Assembly: GCA_044230315.1 (NCBI GenBank)
Contig: JBGARJ010000020.1
Span: 27,977 to 91,976 of the forward strand
From: M3007 sp044230315
GTDB taxonomy: Bacteria; Bacteroidota; Bacteroidia; Chitinophagales; Saprospiraceae
Length of the DNA: 64,000 nucleotides
Reading direction: 5' to 3'
Positions 34,484 through 43,838 of this stretch are shown one piece after another. Each line of letters begins with the position of its first letter. The stretch's first letter is position 1. The notes beneath the pieces were generated by a model. The model was not told the DNA's origin, searched no databases, and saw only the letters and a program-made list of their open reading frames with translations. The position numbers were made by a program, and so were the translations under genes.

Positions 34484-36709
34484 ATGAAAAAATGGATCTT
34501 CTTGCTCGCGCTGTGCGCAGCCGGGCAGCAAGCCGCGGTGTACGGCCAGGTCAGCGACATCGCCCGCCGGCAGGCTTGGGCGGCCCTGGCACAGCCGGGT
34601 TGCTCCCCGCGCTGGCTCAAAGTGCGCGACGATGTGCAACTTTCCGCCCGCAATTTTTTTGAAACCGCTCAAACCGCCCTCGGTCTTAATCCGCGCGATG
34701 AATTTCGGCTGCTGCGCACCAATACCGACCAATTGGGCATGACCCACTATCGATACCAGCAGTACCACAAAGGATATCCGGTGGAGGGCACTGTTTATAT
34801 CCTGCACGAGCGCGAAGGCCGCGTCGTCACCGCCAACGGCCAATTGATCGCCGGTCTGGAAGCGGTCGAACCGCCGGTGATCGTCGAAGCAACCAAAGCC
34901 CTCGAATATGCCCTGGCCCTGCTGCCCAGCCAAAACTACCTGTGGCTTGATAAAAAAGCCGAGCTTGCGCTGCAGGCCCGTAAAAACGACCCCAATGCCA
35001 CGTACTTTCCAAGCGGCGAACTGGTATGGATACACCTCGACGAGACGCCAACCCTGCGTCTGGCCTGGCGTTTCGATCTGAATACCACCGACGGGTTGTC
35101 GGAACGCCTGTACCTCGACGCCACCACGATGGGCCTCCTTCGCCGGGTACCGCTTGTGATCGACTGCGACCCTGGTTCCGGCGTCACCACCTGGAACGGT
35201 ACGGTTAACTTCTCTACCAGCCAGTCGGGCCCGAACTATATCTTGCTCGACGATTGCCAATCGCCCAATATTCATGTGTTCAATGCCCAGGACTCTTCCT
35301 CTACGGCATTCTCCACCGAATATACCGATGCCGATAACAACTGGACCGGCCAAACCTCTGCGATCCAAACCTATTTTGGCCTGCACCAGTCCTGGCAGTT
35401 CTACCTGAACCGTTACGGTCGCGACAGTTACGACAACGGCGGAGCAGACATTAACGGTTACAACCAGGCCGGTTTTATCCGCGCCAATGGAACCCGGTAC
35501 TGGAGCAACGCCAGTTGGAGCCCCAGCGAGCAGATCTGGCGTTTTGGCGACAACGGCACCGACGGCACTACCACCGACGACTGGAACACCATAGATGTCG
35601 TGGGCCACGAATTCACCCATGCAGTAACCTCTAATGAAGCCGATCTGACCTATTCCGGCGAATCGGGCGCCCTCAACGAATCATTCAGCGATATCTTCGG
35701 TGAAATGGTGCAATTGTTTACCGAAGGCTCGATAGACTTCCTGGTGGGCGCCCAACGCGGCTACATCCGCAACATGACCAACCCGAACGACAAAAGCGAC
35801 CCGGACACGTACCTGGGTACCAACTGGGTGGCCATTTCTTCGCCTTGCGACGGCACCAACGACAACTGTGGCGTGCATACCAACAGCGGCGTTCAAAACT
35901 TTTGGTTCTACCTCCTCTCCCAGGGCGGCAGCGGCACCAACGACAACGGCGATTATTTCGACGTGCAGGGTATCAGCGCCAATAGCGCCGCCGATATCGC
36001 TTACCGAAGCCTGACCACCTACCTGACCAGTTCGTCGGACTACAGCGATGCCAAACAAGGTGCCATCCAGGCCGCGATCGACCTGTTTGGCAACTGCTCC
36101 AACGAAGTGCTGCAATGCGCACGCGCCTGGAATGCCGTAGGCGTGAACAGCACCGACGGTTTCGGCTACGATGTGGAAGTAGACTGCCCCCTGCTCGATC
36201 TGGTGCACGGACTACTGCTGCCTTATGGCCTTGATGTGTCGAACGACATCCGTTCCGATTGCGACATGGTGGCCAATGGCGCCCCGGTGGTCTTTAAAGC
36301 CGGCCACGCCGTATTGCTCAAGCCCGGTTTTACCAGCGGCGACAATTTCCACGCCTTTATCGACCCCTGCGCGGCACCCATCGTGGCTCCGCTCTATTCC
36401 GGGGGTGCGGAAAGCCGTAACCAAACCGTGCATGCTGCAAGCAGTACCGGACAACTGGAACTCTACCCCAACCCGTTCCGCTCCAAAATGCGGGTGCAAT
36501 TCAACCTCCTCGACAAAACGCCCGTTTCGCTGCGCGTACTCGACGCATATGGCCACCAGGTTCAAGCCTGGTACACGGGCGAATTGCTGGATGCCGGCGA
36601 GCACAGCATTTTGTGGCAAGACTCGAAACTACCCAATGGCTTGTACAGCGTCGAATTGCAGGCAGGCGGCAAGCACTGGGCAAAAAAGATCGTCAAAGTC
36701 GGCGATTGA
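34484..36709 (+). CDS. Secreted M4 (thermolysin-like) metallopeptidase with T9SS sorting domain
   Basis: Zinc endopeptidase of 741 residues, synthesised as a preproenzyme. The signal peptide is MKKWIFLLALCAAGQQAAVYG. The FTP/PepSY-type propeptide runs to about residue 220 (MTHYRYQQYHKGYPVEGTVY). In the catalytic domain the zinc motif is H375-E-F-T-H379 and the third ligand E399 lies in GALNESFSDIFGE. After it comes a short Bacteroidota domain (HAVLLKPGF, DNFHAFIDPC; 3-coathanger-stack-like) and a type A T9SS sorting domain (LYPNPFRSKMRVQFNLLD). It follows the fibre gene by 29 bases. A long perfect hairpin downstream (36787-36830) may terminate the transcript. Confidence 0.93.
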   Translation: MKKWIFLLALCAAGQQAAVYGQVSDIARRQAWAALAQPGCSPRWLKVRDDVQLSARNFFETAQTALGLNPRDEFRLLRTNTDQLGMTHYRYQQYHKGYPVEGTVYILHEREGRVVTANGQLIAGLEAVEPPVIVEATKALEYALALLPSQNYLWLDKKAELALQARKNDPNATYFPSGELVWIHLDETPTLRLAWRFDLNTTDGLSERLYLDATTMGLLRRVPLVIDCDPGSGVTTWNGTVNFSTSQSGPNYILLDDCQSPNIHVFNAQDSSSTAFSTEYTDADNNWTGQTSAIQTYFGLHQSWQFYLNRYGRDSYDNGGADINGYNQAGFIRANGTRYWSNASWSPSEQIWRFGDNGTDGTTTDDWNTIDVVGHEFTHAVTSNEADLTYSGESGALNESFSDIFGEMVQLFTEGSIDFLVGAQRGYIRNMTNPNDKSDPDTYLGTNWVAISSPCDGTNDNCGVHTNSGVQNFWFYLLSQGGSGTNDNGDYFDVQGISANSAADIAYRSLTTYLTSSSDYSDAKQGAIQAAIDLFGNCSNEVLQCARAWNAVGVNSTDGFGYDVEVDCPLLDLVHGLLLPYGLDVSNDIRSDCDMVANGAPVVFKAGHAVLLKPGFTSGDNFHAFIDPCAAPIVAPLYSGGAESRNQTVHAASSTGQLELYPNPFRSKMRVQFNLLDKTPVSLRVLDAYGHQVQAWYTGELLDAGEHSILWQDSKLPNGLYSVELQAGGKHWAKKIVKVGD

Positions 36710-36732
36710 AATTGACGCTGCCCCGGGATCAT

Positions 36733-36830
36733 AGGGTTGTGTCAAAAGATCGAAGGCAAAATTTTACCCACCGCAAATGATGTTATTCCACCCCGGAGGC
36801 GCAGAAAAACCGCTGCGCCTCCGGGGTGGA
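36733..36830. repeat. Dispersed hairpin repeat, copy 1 (possible terminator)
   Basis: An 18-bp perfect stem (36787-36804 with 36813-36830, core CCGGAGGCGCAG) and an 8-base loop are followed by TAATTTT. The left flank, AGGGTTGTGTCAAAAGATCG from 36733, is closely matched at 63700, where another GGAGGC hairpin follows. The next 200 bases to 37037 show no gene. Confidence 0.7.
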
Positions 36831-37037
36831 TAATTTTGGAACGATGAAATAACAAAGGCACGATTTGTAAAGTCCAGTGGGCTCGGGAGAGAAATCTTAA
36901 TTCGTTCCGATCGGGACGTCATTTTTCGAGCGTTTCTTATCGCGTCTTTTGCGGAAGCAGCCTTTTGGCACAAGCTCCCGCACTCGAGAAGGGAGTTATT
37001 GCTGTTCTGTTCGCCGTGAAATATCAGGGTATTCGTA

Positions 37038-37066
37038 TTGGATGCACAGCATTAACCGCATCTTTG
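37038..37066 (+). promoter_or_regulatory. Probable promoter of the phosphopantetheinyl transferase gene
   Basis: TTG at 37038-37040, an 18-base spacer and CATCTTTG at 37059-37066 match the Bacteroidota promoter with one mismatch. The ATG at 37077 is only ten bases on, so the transcript would be nearly leaderless. Confidence 0.45.
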
Positions 37067-37076
37067 TGCTCCATTC

Positions 37077-37811
37077 ATGCCGTTGCTTTTCACCCGTCAT
37101 ATTACCCTCTTGCAGGACACGCCGGACGAGCAATCGTTCACGTTCGGGGTTTGGCAAATTGCCGAAAATGAGGCCTATTTCCGGGAGGACCTCCCGCTTC
37201 GACCCGACGAGGAAAACGACCTGGCCCGCTACAAAGGCATCCGGCGGCTGGAATGGCTGGCCGGGCGCTGGTTACTACACAAACTCACCGGATCGGTGGA
37301 GCGTTTGCCGTTGGGCAAAAATGCGTTCGCCAAACCTTTTTTTCTCGACCGGCCGGAATTACATTGTTCGCTCAGCCATTCGCATGGCATCGTGGGGGCC
37401 ATGCTGGCCGATTGCGTGTGTGGTTGTGATCTGCAAGTACTGGTGGAAAAAATGCCGCGTTTGGCCGCCAAATTCCTGCATGTGGAGGAGGAAGCCTTTT
37501 TGCAGCCGTTCAGCAGCGCTGATCAGTTCGACCTCATGCATGTATTTTGGACGGCCAAGGAGAGCCTGTACAAAGCATATGGCCTGAAAGAACTCGATTT
37601 CCGCGGCCACCTGCGCCTGGAGCCCTTCCCATGGTCGGGTTTCACCGCTGAAACGAACGGATGGATACAAAAAGACACCTTCCGGCAGTCCTACCGTATG
37701 TATTTCGAAAAAACAGAACTCCCCAGCGCATCCGGCGCTTTTGTTTGGACGGCATGTACCAGTATCACGAAGGATCCGCCCCTCAGTTCTCCATTTTCGC
37801 CCGTGCTTTGA
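37077..37811 (+). CDS. 4'-phosphopantetheinyl transferase (Sfp type)
   Basis: Transfers phosphopantetheine from coenzyme A to carrier proteins. A 244-residue protein with the family motifs: the N-terminal KGIRRLEWLAGRWLL, the SLSHSH motif, the metal motif in variant form (CGCDLQVLVEKM) and FWTAKESLYKAYG near residue 160. In the metal motif the usual Gly-Ile-Asp-Ile-Glu is replaced by Gly-Cys-Asp-Leu-Gln, so the second acidic ligand is Gln, as in some active relatives. Its 3' end overlaps the convergent DinB-like gene by 29 bases. Confidence 0.88.
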   Translation: MPLLFTRHITLLQDTPDEQSFTFGVWQIAENEAYFREDLPLRPDEENDLARYKGIRRLEWLAGRWLLHKLTGSVERLPLGKNAFAKPFFLDRPELHCSLSHSHGIVGAMLADCVCGCDLQVLVEKMPRLAAKFLHVEEEAFLQPFSSADQFDLMHVFWTAKESLYKAYGLKELDFRGHLRLEPFPWSGFTAETNGWIQKDTFRQSYRMYFEKTELPSASGAFVWTACTSITKDPPLSSPFSPVL

Positions 37812-38286
37812 TGGTCGAAGGCGAAACGCCTAAATCTTTTTCTGCCTGCACCTGCGGGAAATGGCAGACCAGCCCAATCTTGATAATGGCGAGGTGGTGG
37901 ATGGCGTGGTCGTAGACAAACAGGAGTTCACGCCCCACGGTGCTGTCGTAACAGGGCCGGTCGTCGCTCCCGAATTCTGCACGCACCTGAATATTTTGCG
38001 CCAGATTGAAGGTGGGCAAAACATGCGAAAAGGCCTCGAACGCAGCGGCGGAAATATCCGGATTGTTCTCATAGATGGGGTTGCGGTTGCGTGCGGCATA
38101 ATCCACAACGCCGGAACGGACGCCATCTTCCAGGCATTGAAAAAACTCCAGAATATGGCGGAAATGCTGCCCTAAACTGCCGCCTTCAAATTCCGGCAGT
38201 GCCAGCCGGTAATCTTCAGGGGTCATTTGAGCAATTACCTGATTGATTTGATGAACGGTTGTGAGCAAGGCGTTGTTTGCATTCAT
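37783..38286 (-). CDS. DinB-like four-helix metal-binding protein
   Basis: A 167-residue member of the DinB/YfiT superfamily of metal-dependent four-helix bundles, many of which are thiol transferases or hydrolases of unknown substrate. The likely metal histidines are in LGQHFRHILEFF (helix 2) and YDHAIHHLAIIKIG (helix 4). The end (GVSPSTIKARAKMEN) overlaps the end of the phosphopantetheinyl transferase gene on the other strand. No neighbour indicates the substrate. Confidence 0.82.
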   Translation of the reverse strand: MNANNALLTTVHQINQVIAQMTPEDYRLALPEFEGGSLGQHFRHILEFFQCLEDGVRSGVVDYAARNRNPIYENNPDISAAAFEAFSHVLPTFNLAQNIQVRAEFGSDDRPCYDSTVGRELLFVYDHAIHHLAIIKIGLVCHFPQVQAEKDLGVSPSTIKARAKMEN

Positions 38287-38442
38287 GGTTATGCTGTCCG
38301 TTAATATCGGAAAAAAGTGTTTTCGATGAGGTAAAAATAGATACGATTTTCAGGTTTTTCCGGATTTCAAAGATTTTTGCGGAGGCAATGTCTGACCAGG
38401 GACAATCCGGCCGGTATACTGCCCAATTCCATCTTACCCCCC

Positions 38443-39831
38443 ATGAACCGGTTATCGATGCATCCAAGCTTACCGCCGCCGTTCGAACGGCAAATGCAGC
38501 GCATCCTGGGGGATGAATACCCGGCGTTTGCGGCCGCGCTCCAGGAACCGCCGCCCGTAAGTATCCGGTACAATCCGCTGAAAGCGCCGGCAAGTTCGCG
38601 CGAAGCCGCAAGCGGGAAACCGGTGCCCTGGCACCCCGACGCGTGGTATTTGCCGGAGCGCCCCGTTTTTACACTCGATCCGGTGTTTCACGCCGGCGCC
38701 TACTACGTGCAGGAGGCCTCCTCGATGTTTTTGTACGAAGCCCTCCGGCAAACGGTGGATTGGTCTCAACCCCGCCGCGTGCTGGATTTATGCGCGTCTC
38801 CCGGAGGAAAAAGCACCCTGCTGGCATCGATGATGAACCCGCAAAGCCTGCTGGTGGCCAATGAGGTCATCCGTCAACGCGTAGGAGTGTTGCGGGAAAA
38901 CCTGGAAAAATGGGGGTATCCGAATGTGGCGGTTTGCAGCGCCGAAGCGGAGGCGTTCTCCGAACTGGAAGGCTGGTTCGACGTGGTCGTGGCCGATGCC
39001 CCCTGCAGCGGGGAGGGGCTTTTCCGCAAAGACCCCGAGGCCGTGCGCGAATGGTCGCCCGCGCACGTGGACCACTGCGCCCTGCGACAACGCCGCATCC
39101 TTGCAGCGGCAGTAGCAACCCTGCGACCCGGCGGTGTGCTGGCCTATTCCACCTGCACCTACAACCGACAGGAAGATGAAGACAACGCGGCCTGGCTGAT
39201 CACAGCATTCGACCTGGAGCCCCTGACGTTGAGCCTGCCCGAACACTGGGGTATAACTGCCGCCAATCCGGGATACCATTTTTTCCCGCACCGCCTCGCC
39301 GGCGAAGGCTTTTTTATCAGCGTGTTTCGAAAAGCAAATGGGCCGGCGCCGCGACTACCGGAACCGCCCGGCTTCCGGAATATCAAGCCCCTCTCCAAAC
39401 AGGGAGCTGCCGAAGCAGCCACCTGGCTGCACCCGGACGCCGGGCAACAATTTTTTCAAACACCTGCCGGCGATGTGCTGGCGCTGCCACGCCAGCTGGA
39501 ATCCGCTTATCGAACACTGGACAAAGTGCTGAAAAACAAATGGTTTGGTACTAATATCGGTCAGTTCAAAGGCCATGACTTTATACCGTCGCACGCCCTT
39601 GCGCTCAGCACAGGGGTAGCCCCTACCCTGCCGGCCATCGAATTCAGCCGGGAGCAAGCGCTCCTTTTCCTGAAGAAAGAGGTGTTCGATCTGCCCGCAT
39701 CGGCTCCCGCAAAAGGCTGGGCCTTGGCGCAATATGCCGGTTTGAACCTGGGTTGGCTCAAGGCGTTGCCCAATCGCTGGAACAACTACCTCCCAAATGA
39801 GCGGCGCATCCGGATGGATTTACCCACCTGA
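38443..39831 (+). CDS. RsmF-like rRNA cytosine-C5 methyltransferase (NOL1/NOP2/Sun)
   Basis: Methylates C5 of a cytosine in rRNA using SAM. The start at 38443 (MNRLSMHPSLPPPFERQM) fits the family; an in-frame ATG at 38377 is less likely. The SAM motif is VLDLCASPGGKST. The two catalytic cysteines are C188 in DAPCSGEG and C238 in YSTCTYN. The C-terminal third (from about 300) has the RsmF-type PUA-like domain, including the C-terminal NLGWLKALPNRWNNYLPNER. At 462 residues the length fits RsmF/YebU-type enzymes. It is convergent with the next gene, leaving only ten bases. Confidence 0.92.
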   Translation: MNRLSMHPSLPPPFERQMQRILGDEYPAFAAALQEPPPVSIRYNPLKAPASSREAASGKPVPWHPDAWYLPERPVFTLDPVFHAGAYYVQEASSMFLYEALRQTVDWSQPRRVLDLCASPGGKSTLLASMMNPQSLLVANEVIRQRVGVLRENLEKWGYPNVAVCSAEAEAFSELEGWFDVVVADAPCSGEGLFRKDPEAVREWSPAHVDHCALRQRRILAAAVATLRPGGVLAYSTCTYNRQEDEDNAAWLITAFDLEPLTLSLPEHWGITAANPGYHFFPHRLAGEGFFISVFRKANGPAPRLPEPPGFRNIKPLSKQGAAEAATWLHPDAGQQFFQTPAGDVLALPRQLESAYRTLDKVLKNKWFGTNIGQFKGHDFIPSHALALSTGVAPTLPAIEFSREQALLFLKKEVFDLPASAPAKGWALAQYAGLNLGWLKALPNRWNNYLPNERRIRMDLPT

Positions 39832-39841
39832 GAAACCGCAA

Positions 39842-42016
39842 CTACAACCGCACCAATTTGCCCGAACGGGTCGTTTGACCGGCTCGCACCCGCCAGGTGT
39901 ACACGCCGGCCGGCCCCAGGGCGCTGGCCGGCACGTCGATCCATTGCAGGCCGGCGGGTTGTTCGCTTTCCTGCCGGAGCAGCAACCGCCCGGCCATATC
40001 GTACAGCTCCAGCCGAACCGGTTGCTCTACCGCCAAATGTACCGGAATACGGGCGGCGCCAGTAGTGGGATTGGGCTGTGGCGCGAAGATGGTTGCAGCG
40101 TCGGTTGGGTTGGCCGGATCCACAAAAAGCAACTGCAGATTTGGGGCGCGTTCGTCTGCCGTATAGGCCTCGGCCCGCAATTGTTGCGGCAAAAAGCGAA
40201 CCGCCTCGGCCAGGCGCACGGTCGATTTTGCCCGGACGCGAAAGGTCATCAGCGCCTGATCCGGCGCGATATGCTGCGGCCACGCATCAAACCAACTGGC
40301 GGTAACGACACCGGGCCGTGGTTGGCCGTAGGATTGCCCGTCGAGTCCGGACAGATTACCCGGCGCTATGTTTTCAATCCCGATCTTGTCGGCATCGAAC
40401 TGAAGGGCGAACTGAAAACCCAGCCATTCGGCGCCTGCCGGAATGCCCAACGGTATATCGAGCGATTGACCGGCCGACAGCGCTAAATCGGGCAGGGTAA
40501 GCGCTGCGAGGGTCCGGTCTTCTGCCGGCGGGGCAAAATTATTCAGCGATGCATTGCAGTTCACATCGCCCACCTTGATTCCCAAAAATTCCACCGATTG
40601 CCCCGAGTAAACGACATTGGCGGGCACCGGTGTTTGAAACGGATTGGACACATTGGGGAATACGAAATCCTTGGGCACAAAGCGCCAGGAGGGGCTGTTC
40701 GGCAGATCCGTGTAAAAGCCGAGAATAAGTTTGCGCAATTCGATGACGTCGAAGGTGGTAATCGACCGGCTGTCGTTGGCATCCGCAGCCAAGATTTTAT
40801 ACGGGTTGTTCAAAGGCTCGACCCCCAGAATGTGTTTATTGATCAGAACGAGGTCGAACGTGGAAACCCCATTGAGCGGGTCGGTATCCAGGTAAGGGAC
40901 GATGGAGTAATCCTTCGAAAGCGGAAAAGCCGTAGCATGGATGCACCCGTCCGGCCCCGTATTGGCGCTTAAAAGAAAGGGCGGTAAAGCGGGACTTGCG
41001 CCCTGGACCTCCACCGCAACCCCTTCCATCGGCATGTTGCTGCACGCCGAAGTAACACAGGCGAAGTTATCGCCGGGATCGCCGGTGACGCAATTGCTCA
41101 AATTGTCCGTTACAATGACATACGTCTCGCAGTAATCGGTATTGCCGGCCAGGTCCATGGCCCACAACTCCACCAGGTTTGTGCCGAGATCGTCGCAGGT
41201 GAAAACTACGTAGTGTTGCGGCGTCCCGTCCGGATTGAGTGGGAAGCCGGAACCCGTACCCGAACGCCGGACGCCGATCTTGATTTGTTGGCTGGGCGTC
41301 GCATTGTCCACGGCGTATTGCAGGAAATCGGTGTCCCACAGAAGCACCATTGCAGTCGGCATGATGTTAACGCTCAGGCTGTTGAAACATACCACCTCCG
41401 GTTTCGCGCAGTCGGCTACGGTAAACGTATCGCTACAGATCTGTACGGCAGAGCCGTTTTGTAAAACCGTCCAGACGATTCGGTGGGCGCCGTAAGGCAG
41501 TTCCGGAACCACATAACCGCCCGGCGCCTGTTCCGTATTCCAGCGTACGCAGGCCCGAAGGGTATCGCCGTTGGTGATGGTTTGCAGGGCGAATCCGTAT
41601 TTCTGCTCCGGCGATACCGGGCGTTCGTCAAACGGACGCAGCGTGCCGCCGTTGAGGCTGTCGGCGGCAGCGTTGTTGTAGAAAATCGCGTTCCAGCCGG
41701 GCAGGCTGTCGCTGTCGACGATGGTTTCGGGTGTGCCGTCGAGGTCGAGATCGAGGAAAAGCGTGTACTTGAGGGTAAAATTGCCGGCCGCACAGGTATC
41801 CAACACCGTCAGGCAAAGGTTGGCCGGCCCTTCGGCGAGGTTATGCGTGCCGGTGAGGGGGTCCCACCAACCGGAATCATTCCAGAGCTGGGTATTGTTA
41901 TCGGTAGAATCGCAGATCGATTGCGGGGCGGCGGGGCAGTTCAGTATCTGTGGCGGGCATTGAGCGGCGGCGGCAAGCGCCAGCAGCAGGCAGGCGGGAA
42001 GGAGCAGATTTTTCAT
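39842..42016 (-). CDS. Dockerin-like T9SS protein, short paralogue of the giant
   Basis: A 724-residue secreted protein with signal MKNLLLPACLLLALAAA. Its N-terminal 330 residues (DNNTQLWNDSGWWDPLTGTH, PFDERPVSPEQKYGF, NSLSVNIMPTAMVLLWDTDF) align with the C-terminal third of the 2190-residue protein encoded at 47887-54459. A dockerin-like doublet follows (DPLNGVSTFDLVLINKHILG and AADANDSRSITTFDVIELRK). Next is a cohesin-like beta domain (AGQSLDIPLGIPAGAEWLGF) and a T9SS sorting domain (PQPNPTTGAARIPVHL). A duplication of the giant's end, or the giant growing from such a core, would explain it. Function is probably surface or matrix structure. Confidence 0.85.
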   Translation of the reverse strand: MKNLLLPACLLLALAAAAQCPPQILNCPAAPQSICDSTDNNTQLWNDSGWWDPLTGTHNLAEGPANLCLTVLDTCAAGNFTLKYTLFLDLDLDGTPETIVDSDSLPGWNAIFYNNAAADSLNGGTLRPFDERPVSPEQKYGFALQTITNGDTLRACVRWNTEQAPGGYVVPELPYGAHRIVWTVLQNGSAVQICSDTFTVADCAKPEVVCFNSLSVNIMPTAMVLLWDTDFLQYAVDNATPSQQIKIGVRRSGTGSGFPLNPDGTPQHYVVFTCDDLGTNLVELWAMDLAGNTDYCETYVIVTDNLSNCVTGDPGDNFACVTSACSNMPMEGVAVEVQGASPALPPFLLSANTGPDGCIHATAFPLSKDYSIVPYLDTDPLNGVSTFDLVLINKHILGVEPLNNPYKILAADANDSRSITTFDVIELRKLILGFYTDLPNSPSWRFVPKDFVFPNVSNPFQTPVPANVVYSGQSVEFLGIKVGDVNCNASLNNFAPPAEDRTLAALTLPDLALSAGQSLDIPLGIPAGAEWLGFQFALQFDADKIGIENIAPGNLSGLDGQSYGQPRPGVVTASWFDAWPQHIAPDQALMTFRVRAKSTVRLAEAVRFLPQQLRAEAYTADERAPNLQLLFVDPANPTDAATIFAPQPNPTTGAARIPVHLAVEQPVRLELYDMAGRLLLRQESEQPAGLQWIDVPASALGPAGVYTWRVRAGQTTRSGKLVRL

Positions 42017-42143
42017 GCGTTACACGGGATAAGGTTGGGTTAAAATCTCCTGCAATTTAAGTCGCAGCAGCCGGCCGGGCAAAAAGAATCCGGCGTTTTG
42101 CCGTTACACCGCCAGAAACAGCGCCCACTTTCCGGCATCCGCA

Positions 42144-42262
42144 TCACAGCCGAAGCAATTTACCCGAACGCGGGTCAGACCCGCCCAGGTACACGCCTGC
42201 ACGGGCAAGGGCTTGCAGGCAGTCGCTGCCGCAACAACCGGACCTCATCCAACAGGTGAAGA
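42144..42262 (-). pseudogene. Remnant of a T9SS sorting domain
   Basis: Read on the minus strand, LQALARAGVYLGGSDPRSGK followed by LLRL and a TGA stop (42144-42146) resembles the last residues of the adjacent 724-residue protein, which ends in LGPAGVYTWRVRAG and RSGKLVRL. Nothing upstream continues the domain, so this is a scrap of a former third paralogue. The rest of the 42017-42543 gap contains only the hairpin at 42417-42465. Confidence 0.5.
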
Positions 42263-42416
42263 GCGAGTTTTGCCGGCCTGCGGAAGGTCACTGCTTTTCA
42301 CGAAACCTGCGCGGTTAAAGGCTTAAGGTGAAAGCAAAGCGATCCTTAACGGCCTGACAAACAAGAGAGTAGATGGGGCAATACGAACGCGGCCAACACC
42401 ATTGCGCCGCAATGCG

Positions 42417-42465
42417 CGGAGGCACGGTCAACGCCATTCGAACAGAGCGTTTTACCGTGCCTCCG
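42417..42465. repeat. Dispersed hairpin repeat, copy 2
   Basis: CGGAGGCACGGT (42417-42428) and ACCGTGCCTCCG (42454-42465) are perfect inverted repeats around a 25-base loop. The same arm sequence recurs at 63759-63792 and in related form at 36787-36830. Confidence 0.75.
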
Positions 42466-42543
42466 GATAAGGGTGCGCCTCAAAACACAGGTTTCGGCGC
42501 GCTGAAAGACCAATTACTACTATAGCGTGAATGGGGCCGGGCC

Positions 42544-43419
42544 TTAGCCGCCCATTACTTTTTTCACCGTGGCCCCGATCTGTGCCGGGGAATTAACGAC
42601 AGTAATACCGTTCTCGGCCAGGATGCGCATTTTGGCTTCGGCAGTATCGTCGGCGCTGCCGACAATGGCGCCGGCGTGGCCCATTTTACGGCCTTTCGGC
42701 GCCGTTTGGCCGGCGATGAAGCCGATGACTGGCTTTTGGTTGCCGTTGGCCCGGATCCAGCGGGCAGCTTCGGCTTCGAGGGCGCCGCCTATTTCGCCGA
42801 TCATTACGATTCCTTCCGTTTCGGGGTCGTTCATAAACAATTCGATGGCGTCGAGCGTGGTGGTTCCGATGATCGGATCGCCGCCGATCCCGATGGCCGT
42901 GGTGATGCCCAGGCCCGCTTTCGCCACCTGATCGGCGGCCTCATAGGTCAGCGTTCCGGATTTGGATACCAACCCGATGGGGCCGCGTTTGAACACGAAA
43001 CCGGGCATGATCCCCACTTTGGCTTCGCCGGGCGTAATGATACCGGGACAGTTGGGGCCGATCAGGCGGCAGTTTTTGCCGTTGATATAGGCTTTGGCGC
43101 GCACCATATCCTGCACCGGGATGCCTTCGGTGATGGCGACAATGACTTTAATACCCGATTGTGCGGCTTCGATAACGGCATCGGCTGCGAATGCGGGCGG
43201 TACGAAAATAATGGTGGTATCGGCGCCGGTTGCTTTTACGGCGTGCTCTACTGTGTTGAACACGGGGCGATCGAGGTGGGTTTGGCCGCCTTTGCCCGGG
43301 GTAACGCCACCCACGACGTTGGTGCCGTAGGCAATCATTTGTTCGGCATGGAACGTGCCTTCCTTTCCGGTAAAACCTTGTACAATAATCCGGGAGTGTT
43401 TATTGACTAAAACAGACAT
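42544..43419 (-). CDS. sucD: Succinyl-CoA synthetase alpha subunit
   Basis: TCA-cycle enzyme that converts succinyl-CoA to succinate with formation of ATP or GTP. The CoA-binding Rossmann part starts with RIIVQGFTGKEGTFHAEQMI. The phosphohistidine is H248 in MGHAGAIVG. At 291 residues the length is standard. The beta subunit gene is not in the window, which is common in Bacteroidota. It starts nine bases after the ftsB-like gene and is probably transcribed with it. Confidence 0.97.
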   Translation of the reverse strand: MSVLVNKHSRIIVQGFTGKEGTFHAEQMIAYGTNVVGGVTPGKGGQTHLDRPVFNTVEHAVKATGADTTIIFVPPAFAADAVIEAAQSGIKVIVAITEGIPVQDMVRAKAYINGKNCRLIGPNCPGIITPGEAKVGIMPGFVFKRGPIGLVSKSGTLTYEAADQVAKAGLGITTAIGIGGDPIIGTTTLDAIELFMNDPETEGIVMIGEIGGALEAEAARWIRANGNQKPVIGFIAGQTAPKGRKMGHAGAIVGSADDTAEAKMRILAENGITVVNSPAQIGATVKKVMGG

Positions 43420-43428
43420 GAAAAACGA

Positions 43429-43743
43429 TTATTTATCTTCTTTAATAATGTAGACATCCTCATTGGAACGCTTCATGAAGTAGTGTTCCCGGGCATATTT
43501 TTCTTTGGTGAGGTCAAAATCTTCCGCTTCCTCCTGGGCCTCCTGAATTTTTTGCTCGTAGTAGGCCCGGTCGGCTTCCAGCCGTTGCTGCGCGCGGTGC
43601 AGGCGCCATTGGGTCCAAAAACTGTGTTTATCCAGGAAAATGAGGATAAAAAAGAAAATCAGGAGCGTCAGGTAGTACCGATTCTGCAGCGGCGCCGGAA
43701 GCCGTTGCATCAATGCTTGCCAGGGATTGGATGGGAGCGCCAT
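43429..43743 (-). CDS. FtsB/DivIC-family septum formation protein
   Basis: Small bitopic division protein of 104 residues. The ATG at 43743 (MALPSNPWQALMQRL) is preferred over one nine codons upstream because of the promoter at 43768-43775. One membrane helix (YYLTLLIFFFILIFL) is followed by a periplasmic coiled coil (LHRAQQRLEADRAYYEQKIQ) and the FtsB-like end REHYFMKRSNEDVYIIKE. Partners in the divisome would be FtsL and FtsQ. sucD follows by nine bases. Confidence 0.85.
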   Translation of the reverse strand: MALPSNPWQALMQRLPAPLQNRYYLTLLIFFFILIFLDKHSFWTQWRLHRAQQRLEADRAYYEQKIQEAQEEAEDFDLTKEKYAREHYFMKRSNEDVYIIKEDK

Positions 43744-43767
43744 ATACGGTAGACTTTGATTTGCCAG

Positions 43768-43775
43768 CAAAAGTA
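43768..43775 (-). promoter_or_regulatory. -7 promoter element of the ftsB-sucD operon
   Basis: On the minus strand TACTTTTG matches TAnnTTTG, 25 bases before the ftsB start. A TTG lies 16 bases further upstream, a little closer than usual. Confidence 0.5.
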
Positions 43776-43838
43776 GTACCTTTTAGCATAACAACAGCGC
43801 TTCGCGTGGGAACGATATCGGTGCGGAAGGGAAGGGTA

